Part shown: piece after piece, positions 33,841 through 42,562 of the stretch
Layout: each line of letters starts with the position of its first letter
How positions within the stretch are numbered: the stretch's first letter is position 1
DNA from: Pseudomonas sp. MRSN 12121
GTDB taxonomy: Bacteria; Pseudomonadota; Gammaproteobacteria; Pseudomonadales; Pseudomonadaceae
Direction: 5' to 3'
NCBI RefSeq assembly: GCF_000931465.1
Contig: NZ_CP010892.1
Span: forward strand, 248,001-312,000
Length of the DNA: 64,000 nucleotides
Position numbers and translations under genes: made by a program
The notes under the pieces: generated by a model
Databases searched by the model: none
What the model was told of the DNA's origin: nothing
What the model saw: only the letters and a program-made list of their open reading frames with translations

Positions 33841-34422
33841 ATGCGCAACGAATCAATTCGCTACCTGATTGTGCCGGGCTGGCAAGGATCGCCAGAAGAT
33901 CATTGGCAAAGCCACTGGCAGAACAGCCTGCCGAACAGTGCGCGGGTGGAGCAGGCCGACTGGCTGACTCCCCGGCGTGAAGACTGGGTCGCGGCGCTGG
34001 CCGAGGCGATCGCCGCCGACAGCACCCCGGTGATCCTGATCGCCCACAGCCTGGGCTGCATCACCGTCGCGCATTGGGCCGCCCATGCGCCGACCAGCGC
34101 GTTGCGCCAGGTGCGCGGTGCCTTGCTGGTGGCGCCGGCGGACGTCGAGCGTCCGGCCTGCGCGCCGGCCCTGCGCAATTTCGCGCCGATCCCCGACAGC
34201 CTGCTGCCGTTTCCCAGCCAGGTCGTCAGCTCCGACAACGACAGCGCCATCAGTGCGCCGCGTGCCCTGGAGCTGGCCCGCAACTGGGGCGCCGAGGCCG
34301 GGATTCTCTCGGGTGCCGGGCATATCAACGTCAAATCCGGTCACCAGCGCTGGGAGCAGGGCTTCGCCTATCTCTATCGCCTGCAAACCCGCATGGAACA
34401 GCATTCCCTGCGTCGCGCCTGA
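33841..34422 (+). CDS. RBBP9/YdeN-type alpha/beta hydrolase
   Basis: 193-residue serine hydrolase. The family opening V-P-G-W-Q-G-S-P-E-D-H-W-Q is followed by the nucleophile elbow A-H-S-L-G-C (Ser in G-x-S-x-G-like context), a later Asp, and G-H-I-N supplying the His. The ATG at 33841 is chosen for its AGGAG. It precedes the sigma-54 activator gene and may share its transcript. Substrate unknown; family members act on small esters. Confidence 0.85.
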   Translation: MRNESIRYLIVPGWQGSPEDHWQSHWQNSLPNSARVEQADWLTPRREDWVAALAEAIAADSTPVILIAHSLGCITVAHWAAHAPTSALRQVRGALLVAPADVERPACAPALRNFAPIPDSLLPFPSQVVSSDNDSAISAPRALELARNWGAEAGILSGAGHINVKSGHQRWEQGFAYLYRLQTRMEQHSLRRA

Positions 34423-34479
34423 TTTCTTCTTTTTGTTAAAACGCCCCCGCCTCCAGGCGGATCCGGGCGGGAGTCTGCC

Positions 34480-35412
34480 ATGAGTCTGCATGAGTCTTTC
34501 GGTCAGCCGTTGCTGACTTTTCCCGATGCTGAAAAAAGCCCACTGAGCATACGCGCCAAGGCGCTGGTGTTCGTCGATCCCCGTTCGCGGCAACTGCGCC
34601 ATGAGCTGGAACAGCTGGCGCCGCGTTCGATCCCGGTGTTGATCCGCGGTGAAACCGGCAGCGGCAAGGAACTGCTGGCGCGGCATATCCACCGTGCCAG
34701 CGACCGCGGCGGGTTGTTCGTGTCGGTCAACTGCGGGGCCATCAGCAAGGCGTATGCCGACGCCGAGCTGTTCGGCTACGCCGCTGGCACGTTCAGCGGT
34801 TCGGCCAGCAGCCGCGCCGGCTGGTTCGGTTCGGCCAATGGCGGCACTTTGTACCTGGACGAGATCGGCGACCTGCCGCTGCCGATCCAGGCCAAGCTGC
34901 TCGCGGCCCTGGAAAACCATGAAGTGACCCGGGTCGGCGCGCACCAGCCAAGCCCGGTGGATGTGCGCCTGGTGGCGGCCACCAGCATCGACCTGGCCCA
35001 GGCGGTGGCGGCGGGCAAATTCCACGAGCGGCTGTATCACTACCTGGGCGAAGGTCACCTGGAGTTGCCGGCGCTGCGCGAACGGGTGGGCGACATCCTG
35101 TCGCTGGCCGAGTACTTCCTCGGCATCTACAGCCAACGCCTGGACCTGCCGGTGCCGCTGATCAGCGAGGCGGCCCAGCAGGTGCTGGAGCAGCACAGCT
35201 GGCCCGGCAATACCCGCGAGCTGGAGAACGTCATTCATTTCGCGCTGCTGGTCAGCAGCGGTGCGGAGATCCTCCCGGAGCACCTGAACCTGCCGCCGCA
35301 GCTGTCGCGGCTGGAGCAGGTGGATCAGCAATTGAAGGGGCTGGTCGCCGCCGGTTCCGCCGCCGAGTTGCAGGCGCTCAAGCATTTGCTCAAGCAGCAC
35401 GGCGTGATCTGA
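34480..35412 (+). CDS. Short sigma-54-dependent activator (AAA+ domain only)
   Basis: 310 residues consisting almost only of the AAA+ activator domain: Walker A G-E-T-G-S-G-K-E at 57-64, Walker B with D127-E128, and W-P-G-N-T-R-E-L-E-N at 221-230. The loop that contacts sigma-54 (normally G-A-F-T-G-A) reads G-T-F-S-G-S at 103-108. There is no N-terminal sensor domain. The protein ends where the Fis-type DNA-binding domain would begin (L-K-Q-H-G-V-I then stop). It resembles SfnR-like regulators of sulfur-compound use by location, next to metQ. Activity cannot be assumed given the changed loop. Confidence 0.85.
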   Translation: MSLHESFGQPLLTFPDAEKSPLSIRAKALVFVDPRSRQLRHELEQLAPRSIPVLIRGETGSGKELLARHIHRASDRGGLFVSVNCGAISKAYADAELFGYAAGTFSGSASSRAGWFGSANGGTLYLDEIGDLPLPIQAKLLAALENHEVTRVGAHQPSPVDVRLVAATSIDLAQAVAAGKFHERLYHYLGEGHLELPALRERVGDILSLAEYFLGIYSQRLDLPVPLISEAAQQVLEQHSWPGNTRELENVIHFALLVSSGAEILPEHLNLPPQLSRLEQVDQQLKGLVAAGSAAELQALKHLLKQHGVI

Positions 35413-35546
35413 AGCTTTTGTAGGGGCCGCCTGGAGCGCTCCGGGCGCGGGCTAGAGCGGTCCGTTGCTGTATGAACAAAATGGAATATCAACGTGAATA
35501 AAAGATATTTTTAAGGCATAAAAAATCCCGGTATTGTCCGCTCCAC

Positions 35547-35569
35547 GCCAGCGATAGCACTTCGCTGGC
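35547..35569 (+). promoter_or_regulatory. Hairpin in the metQ-like leader
   Basis: Perfect inverted repeat with 8-bp arms GCCAGCGA / TCGCTGGC and a 7-base loop, about 45 bases before the MetQ-like start. A second small hairpin GTCGTC-AGC-GACGAC follows at 35585-35599 just before the AAGGA site. Possibly an operator or leader structure. Confidence 0.35.
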
Positions 35570-35614
35570 ACCTCTCTCGAAGCCGTCGTCAGCGACGACT
35601 CATAAGGACACTGC

Positions 35615-36397
35615 ATGAAAAAAGTTCTGTTGTTCACCGCATTGGCGGCTGCCCTGACTGCGAGCCTGGCCCAGGCCGGCGAGAAACTGGTGGTGGCGGC
35701 CACGCCGGTGCCGCACGCCGAGATCCTCGAGCTGATCAAGCCAACCCTGGCCAAGGAAGGCGTGGACCTGGAAGTCAAAGTCTTCACCGACTACGTGCAA
35801 CCGAACGTACAGGTCGACCAGAAGCGCCTGGACGCCAACTACTTCCAGACCCTGCCGTACCTGAAGAGCTTCAACGAAGGCAAGGGCACCAACCTGGTGA
35901 CGGTGATCGGCGTGCACGTCGAACCGTTCGGCGGTTACTCGAAGAAAGTCAAAAGCCTGGCCGAGCTGAAAGACGGCGCGACCATCGCCATTCCGAACGA
36001 AGGCAGCAACAGCGGCCGCGCCCTGATCCTGCTGCAGAAGGCCGGCCTGATCGAGCTCAAGGATCCGAAGAACGCCGTGTCGACGCCCAAGGACATCGCC
36101 AAGAACCCGCACAACTTCAAGTTCAAGGAACTGGAGTCGGCCCTGCTGCCGCGCGTGCTGGACCAGGTCGACCTGGACATGATCAACACCAACTACGCTC
36201 TGGAAGCGGGCCTGAACCCGGCCAAGGATGCGCTGGTGATCGAGGGTTCCGATTCGCCGTATGTGAACTTCCTGGTGGCCCGTCCGGACAACAAGGACAA
36301 CCCTGCCATCCAGAAGCTGGCCAAGGCCCTGACCAGCCCGGAAGTCAAAGCGTTCATCGAGAAGAAATACAGCGGCGCGGTACTGCCGGCGTTCTGA
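35615..36397 (+). CDS. MetQ/NlpA-family substrate-binding protein
   Basis: 260 residues with a cleavable signal peptide ending Q-A-G. The NlpA/MetQ pattern K-L-V-V-A-A-T-P-V-P-H-A-E-I-L-E, D-A-N-Y-F-Q-T-L-P-Y-L and I-A-I-P-N-E-G-S-N-S-G-R-A-L is clear. It binds methionine or a related sulfur compound in the periplasm and would feed a MetNI-type importer. No permease or ATPase genes of that type adjoin it, but metQ-metN-metI at 47781-50380 could serve. AAGGA precedes the ATG; a terminator follows. Confidence 0.9.
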   Translation: MKKVLLFTALAAALTASLAQAGEKLVVAATPVPHAEILELIKPTLAKEGVDLEVKVFTDYVQPNVQVDQKRLDANYFQTLPYLKSFNEGKGTNLVTVIGVHVEPFGGYSKKVKSLAELKDGATIAIPNEGSNSGRALILLQKAGLIELKDPKNAVSTPKDIAKNPHNFKFKELESALLPRVLDQVDLDMINTNYALEAGLNPAKDALVIEGSDSPYVNFLVARPDNKDNPAIQKLAKALTSPEVKAFIEKKYSGAVLPAF

Positions 36398-36436
36398 TGG
36401 ACTACGCTTAAGTCGTACAAACCCCTTCAAGGTTTA

Positions 36437-36470
36437 AACGCCGATGGCTGATACAGCGTCGGCGTTTTTT
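36437..36470 (+). terminator. Rho-independent terminator after the MetQ-like gene
   Basis: AACGCCGA and TCGGCGTT arms with a 14-base loop, followed by a T-run, about 40 bases after the stop codon. Confidence 0.8.
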
Positions 36471-36513
36471 ATTGCCTGCGTTTTGGGCGCTGCGCTGTGC
36501 CCGCACGGCCGCC

Positions 36514-36593
36514 ATCGCGAGCAAGCTCGCTCCTACAGGTTTTGTGGCGTGCGGGGGCTTGGCGCTTCTGTAGGAGCGCAGCTTGCGCGCGAT
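36514..36593. repeat. REP pair
   Basis: ATCGCGAGCAAGCTCGCTCCTAC and, inverted, GTAGGAGCGCAGC...GCGAT in the 600-base gap between the MetQ-like gene and the ABC operon. The gap also holds a tiny minus-strand frame (36626-36715) and an AT-rich promoter stretch from about 36865. Confidence 0.75.
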
Positions 36594-36625
36594 GCAGGCG
36601 CCGCAATATCGGCAAGTGCGCCCGT

Positions 36626-36715
36626 TCAGGAAGGCGCCATGGCCCGGCGCAACGCCTTCAGCCATTTGACGATGTCCTGCGGATCGAGAGGTTGCGGGGT
36701 GTCTAGGTCGGTCAT
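36626..36715 (-). CDS. Possible tiny protein (29 aa)
   Basis: A minus-strand frame coding 29 residues (starts M-T-D-L-D-T-P-Q-P-L, contains D-I-V-K-W-L-K-A-L-R-R) with AAGGA about 13 bases upstream of the ATG. It has an amphipathic helix and a sensible codon pattern. No family is recognised; it may be chance. Confidence 0.35.
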   Translation of the reverse strand: MTDLDTPQPLDPQDIVKWLKALRRAMAPS

Positions 36716-37001
36716 TGTTCTTGTCGTCCTTGTGCCTGTCTGGCCCGTTGAGGTCTGCGGCCGGCTGTCCGTTCCCGGGAGAAGGGGCGCTGCGCAAGCT
36801 CCCCGCCGGCGTCAGGAAAAGTAGTCGGGCCGGGCGCGCCTGGCAAACCCGGGAGGTTAGTTTTTTGGGTGATATCAATATGCTTTAACGGTATTTAAAT
36901 TATTGTTTTTATAGCTATAAAGTCGACGCCTGCCGGGTGGTTACCCACCGCCCAATGGACCGCACCACCGCCGCTGTACCCCAGCGGCGTCCAGGATTGC
37001 C

Positions 37002-37667
37002 ATGACCCTCGACTACGCCTTTATCCTCACCACGCTGCCAGCCTTTCTCAAGGCCGTGGGCGTGACCTTGCAGGTCGGCCTGATCGCCATCGCCACTTCC
37101 CTGCTGGTGGCCCTGATCAACGCCGCCATCCTGGTGTTCCGTACCCCGTATCTGCGCCGCCTGGTCGGGCTGTACGTGGAGCTGGCGCGCAACACCCCGC
37201 TGCTGATCCAGCTGTTCTTCGTGTATTTCGCGCTGCCGGCGCTGGGCCTGAAGATTTCCGGGTTCGCCGCGGCGATCATCACCATGACCTTCCTCGGCGG
37301 CGCCTACCTCACCGAGGTATTGCGCGCCGGCGTCGAGGCGGTGCCGGTGGCGCAGCTGGAGTCGGGTCGCTCCATCGGGCTCTCGCACTGGCAACTGCTG
37401 CGCCATGTGATCCTGCCGCAGGCCGGGATTCTCAGCCTGCCGTCGCTGTTCGCCAATTTCATCTTCCTGCTCAAGGAAACCACCGTGGTCTCGGCGGTGG
37501 CGGTGCCGGAAATTCTCTACACCACCAAGAGCTACATCGCCCTCTACTACAAGACCTACGAAATGCTCGCCGTGCTGACGCTGATCTGCGTGCTGCTGTT
37601 CTTGCCGTTGTCGCTGTTGCTCAGCCGCCTGGAAAGGAGGCTGCAACATGGCCAGTTCGGGTCTTGA
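37002..37667 (+). CDS. Amino-acid ABC transporter permease (first)
   Basis: 221-residue inner-membrane permease of the His/Glu/Gln/Arg/opine family: several hydrophobic helices, the E-L-x-R-N-T-P-L-L-I-Q-L opening motif and the EAA-loop E-S-G-R-S-I-G-L-S-H that contacts the ATPase. It overlaps the next permease gene by 20 bases. First gene of a four-gene operon 37002-39973. A hairpin CGCCGCTG/CAGCGGCG lies directly before its AGGA site (36969-36989). The neighbourhood suggests a sulfur-containing amino acid, but the substrate cannot be read. Confidence 0.9.
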   Translation: MTLDYAFILTTLPAFLKAVGVTLQVGLIAIATSLLVALINAAILVFRTPYLRRLVGLYVELARNTPLLIQLFFVYFALPALGLKISGFAAAIITMTFLGGAYLTEVLRAGVEAVPVAQLESGRSIGLSHWQLLRHVILPQAGILSLPSLFANFIFLLKETTVVSAVAVPEILYTTKSYIALYYKTYEMLAVLTLICVLLFLPLSLLLSRLERRLQHGQFGS

Positions 37668-38307
37668 GTTGCTCTGGGTGTCGTTGCCGCAACTGGGCAA
37701 GGGCGCCGCGCAGACATTGTCGATTTCCCTGCTGAGCATTGTTTTCAGCACGGTCGGCGGCGTGCTCTACGGCGTGCTGCGGACCCTCGACAACAAGTGG
37801 TTGAACGCGGTGCTGCGCGCCTACCTGGAGCTGTTCCGGGCGATCCCGGTGCTGGTCTGGCTGTACCTGCTGTTCTTCGGTTTCCCGATCTTCTTCGGCC
37901 TGAGCATTCCGAGCTTCACCTGCGCGGTGCTGGTGCTGTCGCTGTGGGGCGCCAGCGAAGTCGGCGAGGTGGTGCGCGGCGCCTTGCATTCGCTGCCGCG
38001 GGGCCAGCGCGAGGCGGGGCTGTCGATCGGCCTTTCCAGTGCGCAGCTCTACGGCCACGTGCTGCTGCCCCAGGCGCTGAAACGCATGACGCCGCCGACC
38101 ATCAACGTCTACACGCGGATCATCAAGACCAGCTCGCTGGCGGTGCTGATCGGCGTGGTGGATGTGATCAAGGTCGGCCAGCAGATCATCGAGCGCACCT
38201 ACGAGTCGGTGCTGATCTACGGCGCCCTGTTCCTGTTTTTCTTCTTTATCTGCTACCCGCTGTCGGCCGCCTCGCGCGTGCTGGAGCGGCGCTGGACGCA
38301 AGCATGA
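37648..38307 (+). CDS. Amino-acid ABC transporter permease (second)
   Basis: 219-residue permease of the same family as its neighbour, with E-L-F-R-A-I-P-V-L-V-W-L and an EAA loop E-A-G-L-S-I-G-L-S-S. It pairs with the first permease to form a heterodimeric channel. Its stop overlaps the ATPase start (ATGA). Confidence 0.9.
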   Translation: MASSGLELLWVSLPQLGKGAAQTLSISLLSIVFSTVGGVLYGVLRTLDNKWLNAVLRAYLELFRAIPVLVWLYLLFFGFPIFFGLSIPSFTCAVLVLSLWGASEVGEVVRGALHSLPRGQREAGLSIGLSSAQLYGHVLLPQALKRMTPPTINVYTRIIKTSSLAVLIGVVDVIKVGQQIIERTYESVLIYGALFLFFFFICYPLSAASRVLERRWTQA

Positions 38308-39086
38308 GCGCACTGATCGAGTTCCAGGGTTTCAACAAGTTTTTCGGCGAGCAGCAGGTGCTCAAGGACGTCGACCTGCAGGTCGCCCAGGGCGAAGTGG
38401 TGGTGATTCTCGGCCCCAGCGGCTGCGGCAAATCCACCTTGCTGCGCTGCCTCAACGGCCTGGAGAAGGCCCACGGCGGACACCTGCGCTTCGCCGGGCG
38501 CGAACTGCTGGACCCGGCCACCGACTGGCGCCAGGTACGCCAGGAAATCGGCATGGTGTTCCAGAGCTACCACCTGTTTCCGCACATGAGCGTGCTCGAC
38601 AACATCCTGCTCGGCCCGCTCAAGGTGCAGAAGCGCGAGCGCCGCGAAGCCCGTGCCCAGGCCGAGGCCCTGCTCGAACGGGTGGGCCTTGCGGACAAGC
38701 GCGATGCCTTCCCGCGCCAGCTCTCCGGCGGCCAGCAGCAACGCATCGCCATCGTCCGTTCGCTGTGCATGAACCCCCAGGTGATGCTGTTCGACGAGGT
38801 CACCGCGGCGCTGGACCCGGAAATGGTCAAGGAAGTGCTGCAAGTGATCCAGGGCCTGGCCCGGGACGGCATGACCCTGTTGATCGTCACCCACGAAATG
38901 GCCTTCGCCCGCGCGGTGGCCGACCGCATCGTGTTCATGGATGCCGGGCGCATCCTTGAACAGAACACTCCCGAGAGTTTCTTCACGAACCCGCGCAGCG
39001 CACGCGCGCAGCAGTTCCTGGAGAAATTCTCCTTCGTTGAAGCACTGCCCAAAAAAGCACCTGAAAAGGAATTGGAGCTCTTATGA
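38304..39086 (+). CDS. Amino-acid ABC transporter ATP-binding protein
   Basis: 260-residue ATPase: Walker A G-P-S-G-C-G-K-S-T, Q-loop M-V-F-Q, signature L-S-G-G-Q-Q-Q-R, Walker B V-M-L-F-D-E and switch His in V-T-H-E-M. Family: polar amino acid importers (GlnQ/HisP type). ATG at 38304 overlaps the permease stop, and its own stop overlaps the binding-protein start, giving a tightly coupled operon. Confidence 0.92.
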   Translation: MSALIEFQGFNKFFGEQQVLKDVDLQVAQGEVVVILGPSGCGKSTLLRCLNGLEKAHGGHLRFAGRELLDPATDWRQVRQEIGMVFQSYHLFPHMSVLDNILLGPLKVQKRERREARAQAEALLERVGLADKRDAFPRQLSGGQQQRIAIVRSLCMNPQVMLFDEVTAALDPEMVKEVLQVIQGLARDGMTLLIVTHEMAFARAVADRIVFMDAGRILEQNTPESFFTNPRSARAQQFLEKFSFVEALPKKAPEKELELL

Positions 39087-39973
39087 AAACTGCCAAGTCT
39101 TCGCTACTGCTACTCCCGCTGTTTGGCCTCGCCCTGCTGGCCGGCTGCGACAAGTCCGCCGAGGCTCCCAAGCCGGCGGCCAGCAGCGCCAGTGCCAGCG
39201 CCGCGCCGGCCGCCGGCTACCTGGACAAGATCAAGGCCCGCGACAAGCTGATCGTCGGGGTGTTCACCGACAAGCCGCCGTTCGGTTTCGTCGATGAGAC
39301 CGGCCGCTATGTGGGCTTCGATACCGACATCGGCCGGCAATTCGCCAAGGACCTGCTGGGCGACGAGAACAAGGTGGAGTTTGTCGCCGTGGAACCGGCC
39401 AGCCGCATTCCGTTCCTGCAGAGCGACAAGGTCGACCTGATCCTGGCCAACATGACCGTGACCCCCGAGCGCAAGGAAGCGGTGGAGTTCACCAACCCCA
39501 ACCTCAAGGTCGCGGTGCAGGCCCTGGTGCCCAACGGCAGCGAAGTGAAGAACCTGGATGACCTGGCGAGCCGCACCACCATCGTCACCACAGGCACCAC
39601 CGCCGATATCTGGCTGACCAAGAACCACCCGGACTGGAAGCTGCTGAAGTTCGAGAAGAACAGCGAGTCCCTGCAGGCCCTGGCCAACGGCCGCGGCGAC
39701 GCCTATGCCCAGGACAACCTGATCCTGTTCAGCTGGTCCAAGCAGAACCCGGGCTACCGCGTGCTGCCGCAGACCCTGGGCGAACAGGCGCCGATCGCGC
39801 CGGCGGTGAAGAAAGGCAATATCGAGCTGCGCGACTGGGTCAACGCCGAACTGGCCAAGCTGGGCGAAGACAAGTACCTGCTCAAGCTCTACGACCAGTA
39901 CGTGCGCAAGGAACTGAGCGACGACACCAAGCCGGAAAGCGTGATCGTCGAAGGCGGCAAGTGGCAGGGGTGA
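39083..39973 (+). CDS. Amino-acid ABC transporter substrate-binding lipoprotein
   Basis: 296 residues. The lipoprotein signal L-L-A-G-C has Cys22 and is followed by a flexible Ala-Ser-Pro linker. The mature part is an SBP-bac-3 domain (K-L-I-V-G-V-F-T-D-K-P-P-F-G-F-V-D, then G-F-D-T-D-I-G-R). The anchor is unusual for Gram-negative binding proteins, which are mostly free. It delivers an amino acid to the preceding permeases. Confidence 0.9.
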   Translation: MKTAKSSLLLLPLFGLALLAGCDKSAEAPKPAASSASASAAPAAGYLDKIKARDKLIVGVFTDKPPFGFVDETGRYVGFDTDIGRQFAKDLLGDENKVEFVAVEPASRIPFLQSDKVDLILANMTVTPERKEAVEFTNPNLKVAVQALVPNGSEVKNLDDLASRTTIVTTGTTADIWLTKNHPDWKLLKFEKNSESLQALANGRGDAYAQDNLILFSWSKQNPGYRVLPQTLGEQAPIAPAVKKGNIELRDWVNAELAKLGEDKYLLKLYDQYVRKELSDDTKPESVIVEGGKWQG

Positions 39974-39991
39974 CAGCCCTCGCCTGACGTC

Positions 39992-40062
39992 ATCGCGGGC
40001 AAGCCTCGCTCCTACAGAAGAAGACTGTGCATGCTTCTGTAGGAGCGGAGATTGCCCGCGAT
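39992..40062. repeat. REP pair
   Basis: Inverted REP units ATCGCGGGCAAGCCTCGCTCCTAC and GTAGGAGCGGAGATTGCCCGCGAT between two convergent genes. Confidence 0.8.
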
Positions 40063-40082
40063 GCTTTTCAGGCGGCGACGAA

Positions 40083-41252
40083 TCAATCCGGCCAATGCCA
40101 CGCCGGTTCGTCGAGCATGCCCTGGCCGACGATCCCGGTCTGGCCGAGATTCTTCTCCAGCACGATGGCGTTGCACTGCGGGTCCTGTTGCAGGGCGGCG
40201 ATCAGCCGGCTGGCATGGGACACCACCCACACCTGGCACTGGTGCGAGGCCCGGATGATCAGGCGCGCCAGCGCCGGCAGCAGATCCGGGTGCAGGCTGG
40301 TTTCCGGTTCGTTGAGCACCATCAGCGTCGGTGGCCGTGGCGTCAGCAGGGCGGCGACCAGCAGCAGGTAGCGCAGGGTGCCGTCCGACAACTCCGCCGC
40401 CGACAGCGGCCGCAGCAGGCCTTCCTGATAGAACTCGATGGCGAAGCGCCCACCCTGCAACGGCGCGATGTTCAGCCGCGCGCCGGGGAACGCATCGCTG
40501 ACGGCGCTGTGCAGGGCCTCGGGATTGCCGATTTCACGGATGGTCTGCAAGGCGGCCGCCAGGTCGCGGCCATCGTGATGCAGCACCGGGGTACGGGTGC
40601 CCAGTTGCGGTTGCCGGGCCGGCGCCTCGGCATCGCTGCGAAAGTGATCGTAGAAGCGCCAGCCGCGGATGTTCTCGCGCAGCAGCAGGACCTCCGGCGA
40701 CGAGCGCAGGTTGCCCACCTGGTCGAACAGGCTGTCGAAGGTCGGCGTGTGCTGGGCCAGTACGTCCCAGCCGCGCCCCTCGCGGGCGCGGATCATCGGC
40801 CCGGCGCGGTTGACCAGCAGGCTGGCCGGGCGATAGAGCGGCCCGGCCCAGATGCACTCGCGCTTGATTTCCGGGTCCAGGGAAAAGTACGACACATGCT
40901 CGGGCAGCGGCATGGGCAGGCCCAGGGCGATGGCGTAGCTGAAGTCCTCGCCGGCAAAGCCCAGGCGCAGGCGTTTGCTGTCCTGGCGCACGCTGGCCTG
41001 GATGGGCACCTCGCCGTTGCGCATGCGCCGGCTGAGGTTCTCGGGGCCGGCCCAGAAGGTCGAGTCCAGGCCGCCCTCGCGGGCCAGCGCGTTGACCACC
41101 CCACCCTGGGCGGTTTCCGCCAGCAGGCGCAGGGCGCGGTACAGGTTGGACTTGCCGCTGCCGTTGGGGCCGGTGATCAGGTTCAACCGCGCCAGCGGAA
41201 TCACCAGTTTGTTGATCGAGCGGTAATTGGCCACTGCCAGGGTCTTGAGCAT
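40083..41252 (-). CDS. AAA-family ATPase (OLD/RecF-like)
   Basis: 389 residues. The N-terminal N-Y-R-S-I-N-K-L segment and Walker A G-P-N-G-S-G-K-S at 28-35 are followed much later by the D-G-T-L-R-Y signature region and the Walker B segment L-M-V-L-N-E-P-E-T-S-L-H-P. This is the split-ATPase layout of SMC/RecF/OLD-like proteins. No TOPRIM domain is visible. Function is unknown; relatives act in DNA repair or phage defence. The ATG at 41252 has AAGGAG upstream. Confidence 0.82.
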   Translation of the reverse strand: MLKTLAVANYRSINKLVIPLARLNLITGPNGSGKSNLYRALRLLAETAQGGVVNALAREGGLDSTFWAGPENLSRRMRNGEVPIQASVRQDSKRLRLGFAGEDFSYAIALGLPMPLPEHVSYFSLDPEIKRECIWAGPLYRPASLLVNRAGPMIRAREGRGWDVLAQHTPTFDSLFDQVGNLRSSPEVLLLRENIRGWRFYDHFRSDAEAPARQPQLGTRTPVLHHDGRDLAAALQTIREIGNPEALHSAVSDAFPGARLNIAPLQGGRFAIEFYQEGLLRPLSAAELSDGTLRYLLLVAALLTPRPPTLMVLNEPETSLHPDLLPALARLIIRASHQCQVWVVSHASRLIAALQQDPQCNAIVLEKNLGQTGIVGQGMLDEPAWHWPD

Positions 41253-41467
41253 CCCGGGGGCTCCTTGTGCATGGACGCGCAGTGTGCCCGATTTTCTTCC
41301 CGGCCATCGAACCCCGGCCGACGGAGCGAGCGCGCAATCGCCTTCACAGCGCCTTTCCCCGCTATGGATCACGCATTTGTCCGTCAGCCCCGTGCAGCGT
41401 TGGAACCCTGTTCTAAGCTCTCAGTCGTATCGTCATCTGCCCGGACGTATTACTCAAAGGAGCCTGC

Positions 41468-42562
41468 ATGGCTGGTCTCGGATCGAAGTGGATAGTGGGT
41501 TTGACACTGGTGGCGTTGCTCAGCGGTTGCGGTGCGGAAAAGCCGACCGAAAAGGATCGGCCACGGGTGCGCGTACAGGAAGTGCAGACCCGGGATTTCG
41601 CCGCGCAGGTGACCCTCACCGGGGATGTCCAGGCGCGGGTGCAGACCGAGCTGTCGTTCCGTGTCGGCGGCAAGATCATCCAGCGCCTGGTCGATGTCGG
41701 CGATCGGGTCACGGCCAAGCAGGTACTGGCCCGGCTCGACCCGAAGGATTTGCAGACCAATGTCGATTCCGCCGCCGCCGCGGTGTTCGCCGAGCAGGCG
41801 CGGGTCAAACAGACCAGCGCGGCCTTCTTCCGCCAGCAGAAACTCCTGCCCAAGGGCTACACCAGCCAGAGCGAATACGATGCCGCCCAGGCGGCGCTGC
41901 GCAGCAGCCAGAGCGCCCTGGCCGCGGCGCAGGCGCAACTGGCCAACGCCCGTGAGCAACTGAGCTACACCGCGCTGGTCGCCGAGGCGCCGGGAGTGAT
42001 CACCGCGCGCCAGGCCGAAGTCGGCCAGGTGGTACAGGCCACGGTGCCGATCTACAGCCTGGCCCGCGATGGCGAACGCGACGCGGTGTTCAACGTCTAC
42101 GAGTCGCTGCTGGTGGCGCCGCCCAAGGACGATGTGATCCACGTCAGCCTGCTGGACAACCCGAATATCCAGACCACCGGCAAGGTGCGCGAAGTCACCC
42201 CGGTGGTCTCGGCGCAGAGCGGCACGGTGCAGGTCAAGGTGGCCCTCGACGGGCTGCCGGCGGGCATGGACCTGGGCTCGGTGGTCAGCGCCAGTGCCAA
42301 CGCGGCCGGCCAGAACAGCGTCGAACTGCCTTGGGCGGCGCTGACCAAGAACCTCAGCGAACCGGCCGTGTGGCTGGTCGGGGAAGACGGCAAGACGGTG
42401 CTGCACAGCGTCACGGTGGGGCGTTACCAGACCGGCCGGGTAATCATCAGCGACGGCCTCAAGGGCGGTGAAAAAGTGGTGATCGCCGGCGGCCAGTTGC
42501 TGCATCCGGGCATGCTCGTCGAGATCGATTCCACGCCCGCCAGCCAAGGAGCCACGCCATGA
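41468..42562 (+). CDS. triA: RND efflux periplasmic adaptor, first (TriA-like)
   Basis: 364-residue membrane-fusion lipoprotein (lipobox L-L-S-G-C, Cys21). It has a biotinyl-lipoyl half-motif, a coiled-coil hairpin rich in Ala/Gln (about residues 100-170) and a beta-barrel domain. It bridges the RND pump and an outer-membrane channel. AAGGAG precedes the ATG, and its stop overlaps the next start. An operon with two adaptors and one RND pump is the hallmark of TriABC of P. aeruginosa; no outer-membrane gene is present here, as in that system. Confidence 0.85.
   Translation: MAGLGSKWIVGLTLVALLSGCGAEKPTEKDRPRVRVQEVQTRDFAAQVTLTGDVQARVQTELSFRVGGKIIQRLVDVGDRVTAKQVLARLDPKDLQTNVDSAAAAVFAEQARVKQTSAAFFRQQKLLPKGYTSQSEYDAAQAALRSSQSALAAAQAQLANAREQLSYTALVAEAPGVITARQAEVGQVVQATVPIYSLARDGERDAVFNVYESLLVAPPKDDVIHVSLLDNPNIQTTGKVREVTPVVSAQSGTVQVKVALDGLPAGMDLGSVVSASANAAGQNSVELPWAALTKNLSEPAVWLVGEDGKTVLHSVTVGRYQTGRVIISDGLKGGEKVVIAGGQLLHPGMLVEIDSTPASQGATP

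Noticed and set aside
35565..35582. TGGCACC-N4-TCGA before the MetQ-like gene as a sigma-54 promoter
   Set aside because: The -12 element departs at two of four bases, and the TGGC part is explained by a hairpin arm.
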